DNA of 44,585 nt from Candidatus Eiseniibacteriota bacterium (GCA_903844735.1 CAIMUX010000112.1:1-44585), one strand, 5' to 3'. Counted from the first letter of the stretch, positions 8,897 through 16,412 are shown. Notes: generated from the sequence alone by a model not told the origin. A program made the numbers and translations.

Positions 8897-9440
8897 GCGG
8901 AAGGTGCAGGTGGTCATTCTCTGTGAGGGAGCCCAGGACGCGACGTCCGCCGAGAGCTACCTGAAGTCCAAGGGACTGGCCCCCCATCAGATCCGCACAG
9001 TCAAGTCTCCTCCGGGCCGTGGTTCCGGGGAGAGATTCGTTCTTGATCACTACCCGAAGGAATTGGCGGAGCGCCGCAGGGACTCGGTACACCGGTCCCT
9101 GGCAGTCATCATCGATGAAGACGGCCGAGGCGTGGCGACTCGATTGAGGCAGTTGGACCAGGTGTGCGCGGAGCAGGACGTCCCTGCACGGACAGCCGCC
9201 GACCGTGTCGGAGTCTTCATTCCGGCACGTAACATCGAGACCTGGCTGCGATTTCTGGAACATCGTCCCGTCAATGAGACAGACGACTACTCGCCCCCTG
9301 GTTCTCATGCTCCCGTTGGCTGCAAGAGACACGTCCAGAGACTCACCGAGCTATGCACCGGCGATGCGGTTCCAGCCGATGCCCCGGGGCAGCTCAGAGC
9401 TGCGTGTGCTGAGGCGAGTCGGATCCTCGCCGCGGATTGA
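8889..9440 (+). CDS. TOPRIM-like partner of the AAA ATPase
   Basis: A 183-residue protein starting MSRRKVQVVILCEGAQDATS. The 'VILCEG' strand followed by SLAVIIDEDGRGVATRL (near residues 73-90) gives a Glu...DxD arrangement like TOPRIM or DUF4276/DUF4435-type nucleases. A conserved-looking VFIPARNIETWLRFL block lies near residue 111, and a C-terminal CKRHVQRLTELC block near 145. Its start lies inside the ATPase stop region (8-base overlap), so the two proteins are almost certainly made together. By analogy with AriAB/PARIS or OLD systems it could be the effector nuclease. I do not recognise an established name for this exact family. Confidence 0.7.
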   Translation: MSRRKVQVVILCEGAQDATSAESYLKSKGLAPHQIRTVKSPPGRGSGERFVLDHYPKELAERRRDSVHRSLAVIIDEDGRGVATRLRQLDQVCAEQDVPARTAADRVGVFIPARNIETWLRFLEHRPVNETDDYSPPGSHAPVGCKRHVQRLTELCTGDAVPADAPGQLRAACAEASRILAAD

Positions 9441-9555
9441 GGGGAGTCGTCGAAGTCCGTGATCGATGACTCTGCCGAGGCCGACCAGGGCACAGGATCG
9501 CCCCCGCGGGCTGGGTTGGCCGGTGTACATTCCTGTCGGCTCGAGGAGGCAGGAC

Positions 9556-9621
9556 ATGATTCAGACCCTACATTTGCAGGGATATCGCTCGCTCAAGAGC
9601 AACCAATCCGCGGCGGATTGA
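9556..9621 (+). pseudogene. AAA ATPase start fragment
   Basis: ATG at 9556, preceded by GAGGAGG, opens a 21-codon frame reading MIQTLHLQGYRSLKSNQSAA plus Asp and then TGA. 'LHLQGYRSL' is the standard N-terminus of AAA_21/RecF-like ATPases. The reading stops where an IS21-type end begins at 9624. No Walker A or other ATPase motif follows. The rest of the gene was therefore removed, most simply by insertion and later deletion. Confidence 0.65.
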
Positions 9622-9623
9622 TC

Positions 9624-9758
9624 TGTCGGTCGGAACTGAGATCGCCTTTTTGTCGTTTTGGGCCATGGGGGGCACGAGTGATCTTGGCTTTTTGTGCGCC
9701 CGGGCCGAGGGGGGCACAACTGATCTTGGCCTTTTGCGCACGCCGGCGGAGGGGGGCA
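9624..9758. mobile_element. IS21-family-like terminal end with 42-bp repeats
   Basis: TGT at 9624 begins a segment with multiple internal direct repeats. Two full 42-base units start GGGGGGCAC at 9667 and 9709. A third unit begins at 9751, and a related half unit (CTTTTTGTCGTTTTGGGCCAT) precedes them at ~9646-9666. Tandem terminal repeats of this kind with GGGGGCAC cores are typical of IS21-family ends. No istA or istB gene is present, so this is a solo end left after deletion. The family call rests on general appearance, not on a database match. Confidence 0.5.
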
Positions 9759-10112
9759 CCAGATGGCGGCAGGTCTTGAGGCGCCCGCGCGGCCATGGCA
9801 TCCGACATGGTGGTGTTCTTCAAGCCGATCTTCCGGCGGAGGCAGACCTGTCCTTCCCGCCGGGCCCCCTGCTGCGGGGGATCGTGCGAACGGCGCACTT
9901 CCCGGCTAGGGAACGGTTCCCGGAGTGACCGTTCCGGTCGGTTGCAGACGCGGGAGCCGGGCCGGGGCGGCTGGGGATGTTCTTCGGATTCTCCCCCGCA
10001 GGGACACCGCGGGACCGACAAGCTCGATCATGCGATCAGTTTTGTTCGGTGCTCAATTCAGAAGAATTTAGTTGCAAGGCTCAACTCCTGGGTCGAAAGT
10101 TTGGCTACAAAC
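9759..10112. other. Intergenic stretch between the IS end and satD
   Basis: I see no convincing gene here. Short open frames on both strands are Arg/Pro-rich. A 6-base perfect inverted repeat, GGGAAC-G-GTTCCC, lies near 9909-9921. From about 10020 the sequence becomes AT-richer, consistent with a promoter region for the next gene. AGTTG-N7-CAACT near 10070-10086 is another small inverted repeat. Confidence 0.5.
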
Positions 10113-10132
10113 ATTGATTCGCGACAATCAAT
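10113..10132. promoter_or_regulatory. Palindromic candidate operator upstream of the SatD-like gene
   Basis: ATTGATT-CGCGAC-AATCAAT is a perfect 7-base inverted repeat 26 bases before the satD ATG, in an AT-rich stretch. SatD-like proteins carry a C-terminal helix-turn-helix, so autoregulation at this site is plausible. A terminator hairpin is less likely because no T-tract follows. Confidence 0.5.
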
Positions 10133-10158
10133 GACAGGAGCTAAACTGAGGGGGGCGC

Positions 10159-10845
10159 ATGCAAGCCCGTCTGTACTTCGCCATCATCGGTGACCTTGTC
10201 GACTCGCGGGGCTTGGCGGCGCCTGAACGGCGCGCACTTCAGACTAGGCTCTCCGCTCACCTCGGTGCGCTTTCGCCCGCCGGCAAAACCGGGGTTGCGG
10301 CGCGGCCCTTGATCACGCTCGGTGACGAGTTCCAGGCTCTGTTTGCGGCGACAGACGCCGGGATTCAGAGTGCACTCGAGCTGATGACGGCGGTTCTCGA
10401 ACTGGTGCGACCGGCGGCGGTCCGGTGCGGCCTGGGAGTCGGCACGCTCAGCACCGATTTGCAGGAGCAGGCCCTGGGCATGGACGGTCCCTGCTTCCAC
10501 CGGGCGAGGTCGGCGCTCGAGCGCTGCCGGTCCACCGGACTGCTCTGTCAGCTCGAAAGCGACGGCGGCCCGCTCGACTCGCTGTGGAGTGCGCTCGCGT
10601 CCTACGCCTTGCATCAGCGCCTCGACTGGACCGAGGCGCAGCGTGAGGCCATCGACCTGTACGACGAGCTCGGCGCGTGGAACAAAGTCGCAGCGAAACT
10701 GGGTGTCAGCCCCAGTGCCGTGAGTCTGCGGCACCAGGCGGCCGGATGGGCGCTGTACCGCGCGGCGCGTGCCTCGTTGCCGCAGGGCCTGCGGCGCGTG
10801 GTCGAGATGGTTACCGAAGACACCGCACAGCAGGAGCGCGCATGA
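10159..10845 (+). CDS. SatD family protein
   Basis: A 228-residue protein. The N-terminus LYFAIIGDLVDSRGLAAPER is the hallmark of the SatD family ('x(A/V)IIGDIVxSRxL'). TLGDEFQALF near residue 54 and CGLGVGTLST near 93 are further family motifs. Residues ~160-195 (WNKVAAKLGVSPSAVSLRHQ) form a helix-turn-helix. GAGGGGGG precedes the ATG. The stop overlaps the next gene as ATGA. SatD was named from acid-tolerance work in streptococci, but its biochemical function is not established. The HTH suggests DNA binding, perhaps at the palindrome just upstream. Confidence 0.85.
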   Translation: MQARLYFAIIGDLVDSRGLAAPERRALQTRLSAHLGALSPAGKTGVAARPLITLGDEFQALFAATDAGIQSALELMTAVLELVRPAAVRCGLGVGTLSTDLQEQALGMDGPCFHRARSALERCRSTGLLCQLESDGGPLDSLWSALASYALHQRLDWTEAQREAIDLYDELGAWNKVAAKLGVSPSAVSLRHQAAGWALYRAARASLPQGLRRVVEMVTEDTAQQERA

Positions 10846-11498
10846 GCGCCTGGATCACGCTGGCGGTGACTCTCGCGGGCGTGAATCTGGTGCGCGCGAC
10901 GAGGCGCGGGCCGGTCGTAGCCATCGGGTCGGTTCTCGTGCTTGTGGCACTGGCTCTGGTTGGAGGGATCACCGTCGACGGGCCTGGCGCGTTTGCCCTT
11001 TCCGTCGGCATCGTTGGCGCGACCGTCGCGAGCTGGCAACCGCTCGTGCTGCGAGGGGGGCGCCGCCGGATGGCGCTGGGACTGGTCGTTCTCGTGGTCG
11101 GCGGGGCCGCGCAGGTCGCGTTGCTCGGCAACGCCGCGGCCGCGCCGACCGCGGCCTGGGTCTGGGCCTCGGCCCTGCTCTTCCTTGCCGATCCGAGCAC
11201 GCGCTTCCTGCGGTGGATCATGGCACTTATCGGCCGGCCGCTGACGGTAGCCGCCGAGAACTACGGCCTGGGCGAAGCCATCGGCGTCCTTGAGCGCTGG
11301 ATCACCCTCGTCGTGATTGCACACGGCGAGTACGGGGCGATGGGGTTCATTCTCGCGGCCAAGGCTCTCGCACGCCACAAGCGCTTCGAGACCGACGCCG
11401 ATTTTGCCGAGTACTTTCTCGTCGGAACTCTCGCCAGCGTGCTTGTGGCGATCGCGGTTGCGGAGGCCCTGAACGGGTTGGGCCTGGCGCGGCCCTGA
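10842..11498 (+). CDS. DUF3307 family membrane protein
   Basis: A 218-residue integral membrane protein with about five or six hydrophobic segments: residues 2-16, 25-42, 46-62, 75-95, 101-116 and 195-212. The C-terminal block AMGFILAAKALARHKRFETD followed by AEYFLVGTLASVL matches the end of DUF3307 proteins ('AKSLxRFxE...AEYFLIGTLLS'). It overlaps the SatD-like gene by 4 bases. SatD and DUF3307 genes are recurrently paired, so they probably act together. No enzymatic motif is visible. Confidence 0.8.
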   Translation: MSAWITLAVTLAGVNLVRATRRGPVVAIGSVLVLVALALVGGITVDGPGAFALSVGIVGATVASWQPLVLRGGRRRMALGLVVLVVGGAAQVALLGNAAAAPTAAWVWASALLFLADPSTRFLRWIMALIGRPLTVAAENYGLGEAIGVLERWITLVVIAHGEYGAMGFILAAKALARHKRFETDADFAEYFLVGTLASVLVAIAVAEALNGLGLARP

Positions 11499-11621
11499 TC
11501 AGGAGTTTCAGTGCGAGCGCCGCTTCCCGAGGCTTGCTGCGTTGGAACGTAGGACCGGATCCGAGCCGGCGGGGACGCTGATCATCATTATTGGACTATG
11601 GGATATGAGGTCGGAGAAATC

Positions 11622-11858
11622 ATGATCTGCGAAGTTTGCGGGAAGAAGGGGGCTCGCGTTCGGAGGACTACCCGTGCTTGCGGGCGCGGGCTGACGGCGT
11701 TCTTGATCGAGGGGGTGCCTGTCGTCGCGTGCCCGCACTGCGGGGAGAGCTATATGACGGCTGCGACACTTCAGGAGATCGAGAGGATTCGTCTGCATTG
11801 GCGTCAGCTCGTCGTGAACCGGAAAGTCCCCGTCGCGGAATTCAGGGGTGCGGCATGA
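11622..11858 (+). CDS. YgiT-type zinc-finger antitoxin, orphan
   Basis: A 78-residue protein with two CxxC pairs: CEVCGKKG at residues 3-10 and CPHCGESY at ~39-46. This is the YgiT/MqsA-type N-terminal zinc finger. The linker contains FLIEGVPVVACPHC, and the C-terminus has the usual helix LQEIERIRLHWRQ. It lacks the MqsA HTH domain, like the short YgiT-type proteins that pair with DUF4258 toxins. No DUF4258 gene is seen in the 120 bases upstream, so it appears to be an orphan antitoxin. The start at 11622 gives the usual MxCxxC; a longer in-frame start at 11598 is possible. Confidence 0.8.
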   Translation: MICEVCGKKGARVRRTTRACGRGLTAFLIEGVPVVACPHCGESYMTAATLQEIERIRLHWRQLVVNRKVPVAEFRGAA

Positions 11859-12118
11859 CAATCGATTGCTCGCACCGAGCGAAGAGCGGGGCGAAGGGAT
11901 CTGCCTGTCCCGGGCCCGCGGCCAGGGTGAACGAAGCCGCCGTCAACGACCGAGTCGCGGCCCATCTGCGCAGCGTATCGCACGCGCTCGCCGATGTCCT
12001 CCAGTTCGAGTTCAGGGAACTCATCCGCGATTTCCTTGGCAGTCTTGCCGGCGGCCAGGTGCTTCAAGACGAGCGACACGGGAGTCCGCAGGCCCCTCAC
12101 GCAAGCCTGTCCCTCGCA
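11804..12118 (-). pseudogene. DUF433 antitoxin remnant, third copy
   Basis: On the minus strand, the frame from 12118 reads CEGQACVRGLRTPVSLVLKH, LAAGKTAKEIADEFPELELE and DIGERVRYAAQMGRD, a clear DUF433 domain ending near 11960. The frame stays open to 11804, but the rest is Arg/Pro-rich and overlaps the YgiT gene on the other strand, so it is probably not original. No ATG or GTG lies upstream of the domain before a stop. No toxin follows. Confidence 0.6.
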
Positions 12119-12160
12119 TACGGTTGGCTCGGGCGTGGCATTCGTCTTCCCCAGTGGGGT

Positions 12161-12196
12161 AAATCCCTTGCTAGGGGATTATCCCCTAAATAGAAT
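12161..12196 (+). promoter_or_regulatory. Promoter and overlapping operator of the truncated AbiEi gene
   Basis: TTGCTA at 12168-12173 and TAGAAT at 12191-12196 are separated by exactly 17 bases, a strong sigma70-type promoter. The spacer contains GGGGA-TTA-TCCCC (12174-12186). Together with AATCCC just before, it forms alternating inverted half-sites. AbiEi-type antitoxins repress their own promoter through inverted repeats, so this fits an operator. The -10 box ends only 6 bases before the ATG at 12203, so transcription would begin at or near the start codon. Confidence 0.6.
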
Positions 12197-12202
12197 ACGA
12201 GG

Positions 12203-12295
12203 ATGAAGAAGCAGATCGGGCGAATGGAGTTGCAGCTTCTGAACTACGCGCAGATGCGCGGCTGGACGACGATGCGCACCGGCGATGCGCGATGA
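12203..12295 (+). pseudogene. AbiEi-family antitoxin stub
   Basis: The 30-codon frame begins MKKQIGRMELQLLNYAQMRG and ends WTTMRTGDAR. It matches the N-terminus of type IV (AbiEi) antitoxins ('xxLLAYAQMRGLxTVRTGDL'). The normal protein is about 200 residues and is followed by the AbiEii nucleotidyltransferase toxin. Here the frame stops at 12295, where the dispersed repeat (12289-12344) begins. The promoter is intact but the gene is cut. Confidence 0.6.
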
Positions 12296-12344
12296 CTCCT
12301 CTGAAGTCCTGCCTGCAACGACCGGCCGGCTCGAAGCCATCGTG
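12289..12344. repeat. Dispersed ~56-bp repeat, copy 2
   Basis: Second copy of the repeat at 7617-7674, beginning GCGATGACTCCTCTGAAGTC and ending GGCTCGAAGCCATCGTG. It starts precisely at the break in the AbiEi gene. This suggests it was involved in, or inserted with, the truncation. Confidence 0.55.
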
Positions 12345-12912
12345 AGACGGGGGAGTTTTGAAGTCGGCGTTCCTCAGCGCAGCCGTGCAGCCAAAGGCAC
12401 GTTCATGAAGCCCACCGGGAAGCCCCAGGAGCGATCCGTGCGGCCCGGCTCGGGTCCGAGGTCGTGGCCATGAGGTGCCGCTTCGCCCGAGCGGTCGAGC
12501 ACGGGCGCGGCAACACCCACCTGACCTTGACGGCAATCATCGTGCGCACCGTGGAGGAGGGGTGGCCAGCCCGCGGGCATCAAGGGAGGACGGGCTGATT
12601 CCGCCGGATCACGGCGCCTTCCTCGGCGACAACAACCGGCTGGCGGAGGCGATCGACGGTCTCCTTGGCTCGTTTCCGCCGGGCCAGGTGGAGCCCTATC
12701 TCGCCGCTCTCTGTCGCGGCGATCGGGAGACCTGGGGGAGCATCCGCTCCGCCGTGTCGCGACGGAAGGCGGGATTGACGGCTGGCCTTTGACATAACTT
12801 CAAGGGAGTGAACTGGTTGGCGACACCAGGAGTCTTGCAGAATCTCTGAGGGAAACCCGGCAGCCGCTATCGTACTTTACATTTGGATTCACTAGAAGCA
12901 TACTGTGCCTGC
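12345..12912. other. Stretch without a recognisable gene
   Basis: An open frame at ~12590-12792 (plus strand) ends with PPGQVEPYLAALCRGDRETW and GSIRSAVSRRKAGL, which looks protein-like and amphipathic. It has no start of its own and I do not recognise it. Another frame at ~12440-12597 (RLGSEVVAMRCRFARAVEHG) is also protein-like but short. They may be remnants of one or two lost genes. AT-richer sequence around 12790-12900 may contain the promoter of the next gene. Confidence 0.4.
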
Positions 12913-14043
12913 ATGTTCCCAAGACCATTCTGGCAAGCGCGAATCGAACAGGCGTGGGAAGAGGCGCCGATCGCCTGGCTTTGTGGCGTCCGCCGGTGTG
13001 GCAAGACCACGCTGGCGGAAAGCCTGGGGGCAGATCGTGTCCTCTACATCAACTGCGACTTGCCGATGGTTGAGGACATGGTTCGCGATCCGTCGGTCTT
13101 CTACCGATCCTGTACCAAGCCGGTGGTGGTCTTTGACGAAATCCATCAACTCCGCGAACCTGCACGCCTCCTCAAGATCGGCGCCGATGCGTTCCCCGGC
13201 TTGCGGATCCTTGCCACCGGTTCTTCGACACTGGCTGCCACCAAGAAATTCAGTGACACGCTGACCGGCCGCAAGCGCACCGTGCGCCTCGTGCCGGTGA
13301 TGTGGGGGGAACTGCCCACCTTTGCCGTCCCCCTCTCCCAGCGTCTCTTCCTCGGGGGCCTGCCGCCGGCGCTCCTGGCCAGTTCGAAAAAGCCGGCCTT
13401 CTACCGCGAGTGGATAGACTCGTACTTCGCGCGCGATGTCCAACGCCTCTTCGGCTTCCGGGACGTGAACCGGTTCAATGCCCTCTTTGAGTACATCTTG
13501 CGACAGAGCGGCGGCCAACTCGAGGTCACGAAGGCCGCAACCGCCCTGGGCATCACCCGCCCCACGGTGGAAAGCCATCTGCAGGCGCTGGAGATCACCA
13601 ACGCCATCACGCGTGTCCGTCCCTTTCACGGTGGGGGCCGGAACGAACTCGTGAAGAGCCCGAAGATCTATGCCTTCGACACCGGCTTCGTGAGTTTCGC
13701 GCGGGGCTGGGACCCGCTTCGTCCCGAGGATCTCGGCACGCTGTGGGAGCACTTCGTGCTCGAGCACCTGCAGGCGCGCTTTGCCGACACTCTGGTTTCC
13801 TATTGGCGGGACAAGGCCGGACGGGAGGTGGATTTCGTGCTCGTGCAACGCCGTGACGAAGTCGACGCCATCGAGTGCAAATGGGATCCGGGGGCGTTTG
13901 ACAGCGCCGCCTTGAAGGTCTTCCGGACCTATTATCCGAAGGGTCGCAACTATCTTGTTACTCGATCCGGGGAGACCGCCTATGTCAGGCGATTCGGCCC
14001 TCTGGAGGTGATGGTCTGCTCGCCGTCGGAGCTCCGGCCATAG
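12913..14043 (+). CDS. AAA_14/DUF4143 ATPase
   Basis: A 376-residue protein. Walker A is GVRRCGKTTLAESL at residues ~24-37, and Walker B is PVVVFDEIHQL near 73. ILATGSSTLAA near 100 is the sensor-like motif of AAA_14. From residue ~150 (FYREWIDSYFARDVQRLFGF) the DUF4143 domain begins, with its winged helix and a C-terminal nuclease-fold-like end (YWRDKAGREVDFVL, AIECKW). The E/D-V-D-F...E-C-K pattern resembles a PDDEXK core. ATG 12913 is chosen because homology starts there (MFPRPFWQARIEQAW); a frame 10 codons longer exists. It sits 88 bases upstream of brxL on the same strand. Function in defence is inferred from position only. Confidence 0.85.
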   Translation: MFPRPFWQARIEQAWEEAPIAWLCGVRRCGKTTLAESLGADRVLYINCDLPMVEDMVRDPSVFYRSCTKPVVVFDEIHQLREPARLLKIGADAFPGLRILATGSSTLAATKKFSDTLTGRKRTVRLVPVMWGELPTFAVPLSQRLFLGGLPPALLASSKKPAFYREWIDSYFARDVQRLFGFRDVNRFNALFEYILRQSGGQLEVTKAATALGITRPTVESHLQALEITNAITRVRPFHGGGRNELVKSPKIYAFDTGFVSFARGWDPLRPEDLGTLWEHFVLEHLQARFADTLVSYWRDKAGREVDFVLVQRRDEVDAIECKWDPGAFDSAALKVFRTYYPKGRNYLVTRSGETAYVRRFGPLEVMVCSPSELRP

Positions 14044-14131
14044 TCGTCATCAAAGAGCGTACCTGATCGCGATCCGTCGGGATCCGCCGGTGTGGCGCCG
14101 GGAGCTCGAATCTGAACTAACGGAGAACCTC

Positions 14132-16156
14132 ATGGAATTCGACGATCTCGACCGCAAGCTGACCAAGACCTTCGCCGGCAAAGTGGTTCGCAAAGACCTC
14201 CTCCACCAGATCAAGGGAGGCGAGAACGTCCCCTCCTACGTGCTGGAGTTCCTCCTCGGCAAGTACTGCGCCTCCGATGATCCCGGCGAGATCGAGCTCG
14301 GGATCGCCGCCGTGAAGGACACCCTGACCTCCAACTACTTCCGCCACGACGAGTCGAACAAGGCCCAGGCGCTCGTCCAGCGCACCGGGCGCCACCGGTT
14401 CATCGATCGCGTTGAGGTGCGCTTCCTGCCCAGTGAAGACAAGTACTGGGCCACCATGGACAACTTCAACTTCAACCGGATCAACATCCCGGACTCGTAC
14501 CACACCCGCTATGACCGACTGCTCGAGGGCGGCATCTGGGCGATCATCGATGTCGAGTACCGGCCGAAGGATGAAGATCGGGACAGCCCCTTCGAGATCG
14601 TCGAGCTCAAGCCCGTCCAACTCGCCCGGTTCGACTTTGAGGAGTTCTGCGAGGGGCGCCGTCAGCTCTCGACCGAGGAGTGGCTCGACATCCTGATCCG
14701 CAGCACCGGCGTGGAGCCGGCCCGGATGACGCATCGGCTCAAGCTGCTGCTCCTGTCGCGCTTCATTCCGTTTGTGGAGAAGAACTACAACTTCATCGAG
14801 CTGGGACCGCGCGGCACCGGCAAGTCCTACATCTACAGCGAGATGTCGCCCTACTGCATCCTCATCTCCGGCGGCAAGGCCAGCACGGCGAACCTGTTCT
14901 ACAACAACGCGCGCCGGCAGGTCGGACTGGTCGGCCACTGGGATGTCGTCGCCTTTGACGAGGTCGGCGGCGTGAAGATCACTGACCCCGACGCCGTCCA
15001 GATCATGAAGGACTACATGGCCAACGGGCGGTTCAGCCGGGGAATCACCCAAGTCCTGGCCGATGCCTCCCTGGTCTTTGTCGGCAACCTCAACCAGCCC
15101 GTCGAGGCCCTGGTGGCGAACGCGACCACCGACCTGTTCCAGCCGCTGCCGAAGGAGTTCGACCCGGCCATCATGGACCGCTTCCACTTCTACCTGCCCG
15201 GCTGGGAGATCCCCAAGTCCTCGAAGGACATGCTGACCGACCACTATGGGTTCGTGACCGACTACCTGGCCGAGGCGTTCCGGTCGTTGCGGAAGCAGAA
15301 TCGGTTCGACTCCCTGGAGGGCCAATTCCTCCTCGGAGCCCATGTGGAAGGCCGCGACGCCACGGCGGTCAAGAAGACCGTCAGCGGCCTGCTCAAGCTG
15401 CTCCATCCGGGCGGCAGCGCCACCCGGGCCGAGCTCGAGGCGTACCTGGAGTTCGCCCTGGAATCCCGCCGGCGGGTCAAGGAGCAGATGAAGAAGCGGG
15501 CCTCGTTCGAGTTCTACAAGACCAGCTTCAGCTTCATCGACCTGGAGTCGGGCTCCGAGCGGATGGTTGGCGTGCCGGAGCAGGGTGGCAACGGGATGAT
15601 CTCTCCGGATCCTCTTCCGCCCGGTTCGGTCTACACCGCGGCCGCGGACACCGAGGGCAAGGTCGGGCTGTTCCGCCTGGAGGTCAACCTGACCGCCGGA
15701 ACCGGCAAGGTGCGCACGCCGGCCGGGCTGGAGAAGGGGCTCAAGGAATCGCTGAATCGGGCGGTGTCCTACCTTGCGTCCGTGAAGGAGCGGCTCGGGT
15801 TGACGCAGGTGCTGGCGCAGAAGGACGTCACCGCCGAGGCGATCGACCTCTCCGGGGGGAATGTCGAGTGCGCCTGCGGGGTGGCGTTCTATGTCGCCAT
15901 CCTCTCAGCCATCCAGAATCGGCGGGTGATGCCGGGCACGGTGGTCCTTGGGGATCTGACAATTCAGGGGAATCTGAAGGGGTTGGCGTCGATCGCGGAG
16001 CCGTTGCAGGTGATTGCGGACAACGGGGGGCAGCGGGTGCTGGTGCCGATCTCGAACAAGGGGCAGTTCGGGGCGTTGCCGGAGGAGACGGTGGAGAGGA
16101 TTGATCTGATCTTCTTTGGGGATGTGGATCGGGCGGCGGGGAAGAGCATGGAGTGA
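14132..16156 (+). CDS. brxL: BREX Lon-like ATPase BrxL
   Basis: A 674-residue protein matching BrxL along its length. The N-terminus LDRKLTKTFAGKVVRKDLLH leads to the block VPSYVLEFLLGKYCAS near 34. Walker A, LGPRGTGKSYIYSE, lies near residue 224, with the typical ISGGKASTANLFYN after it. Walker B, VVAFDEVGGVKI, is near 271. FVGNLNQPVE near 318 and PAIMDRFHFYLPGWEIPK near 347 are AAA+ motifs of the family. The C-terminal ~130 residues are Lon-protease-like (VVLGDLTIQGNLKGL), but the usual Ser of the 'PSAG' motif is replaced in ECACGVAF, so protease activity is doubtful. BrxL is a BREX effector reported to bind DNA. Its partner pglZ lies 8.2 kb upstream on the same strand. Confidence 0.95.
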   Translation: MEFDDLDRKLTKTFAGKVVRKDLLHQIKGGENVPSYVLEFLLGKYCASDDPGEIELGIAAVKDTLTSNYFRHDESNKAQALVQRTGRHRFIDRVEVRFLPSEDKYWATMDNFNFNRINIPDSYHTRYDRLLEGGIWAIIDVEYRPKDEDRDSPFEIVELKPVQLARFDFEEFCEGRRQLSTEEWLDILIRSTGVEPARMTHRLKLLLLSRFIPFVEKNYNFIELGPRGTGKSYIYSEMSPYCILISGGKASTANLFYNNARRQVGLVGHWDVVAFDEVGGVKITDPDAVQIMKDYMANGRFSRGITQVLADASLVFVGNLNQPVEALVANATTDLFQPLPKEFDPAIMDRFHFYLPGWEIPKSSKDMLTDHYGFVTDYLAEAFRSLRKQNRFDSLEGQFLLGAHVEGRDATAVKKTVSGLLKLLHPGGSATRAELEAYLEFALESRRRVKEQMKKRASFEFYKTSFSFIDLESGSERMVGVPEQGGNGMISPDPLPPGSVYTAAADTEGKVGLFRLEVNLTAGTGKVRTPAGLEKGLKESLNRAVSYLASVKERLGLTQVLAQKDVTAEAIDLSGGNVECACGVAFYVAILSAIQNRRVMPGTVVLGDLTIQGNLKGLASIAEPLQVIADNGGQRVLVPISNKGQFGALPEETVERIDLIFFGDVDRAAGKSME

Positions 16157-16162
16157 CACTAC

Positions 16163-16412
16163 ATGCGCGAGATCAGCCAGAACTCTCGGATGACGGCAAC
16201 CACCAGCGGGTCAGTGAAACGAACACGCGGTCGCTTGGGTGCCCCCCAGAAAGCCGTTCTGGTGACATTTGCCTGCGCGCTGCTTCTCATGGGCTGCAGG
16301 CAGACGGAAGTGGTCACCAGAGTCGTGGATGGTGACACCATCGTGTTGGCATCCGGGAAGAAGGTCCGGTACATCGGCATGGATACCCCGGAAACCGTTC
16401 ATCCACGCAAGG
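16163..16412 (+). pseudogene. Thermonuclease-like (SNase) lipoprotein, truncated
   Basis: The frame starting at 16163 encodes a hydrophobic segment ending in a lipobox-like LLLMGC (residues ~38-43), followed by VTRVVDGDTIVLASGKKVRY and IGMDTPETVHPRK. This is the beginning of a staphylococcal-nuclease-like domain (DGDT motif, then GxDTPE). Homology stops at about 16412, where the sequence becomes the start of a PIN toxin on the other strand. Catalytic Arg and Glu residues further on are lost. Confidence 0.75.

Noticed and set aside
9641-9758. Possible CRISPR array (regular 42-bp repeats)
   Set aside because: Only two full units and two partial ones, directly abutting without spacers, and no cas genes. 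IS21-type end repeats explain it better.
14117-15406. 429-residue open frame on the minus strand
   Set aside because: Antisense to the conserved ATPase core of brxL; its repetitive Val/Leu/Asp/Gly composition is a codon-shadow pattern.
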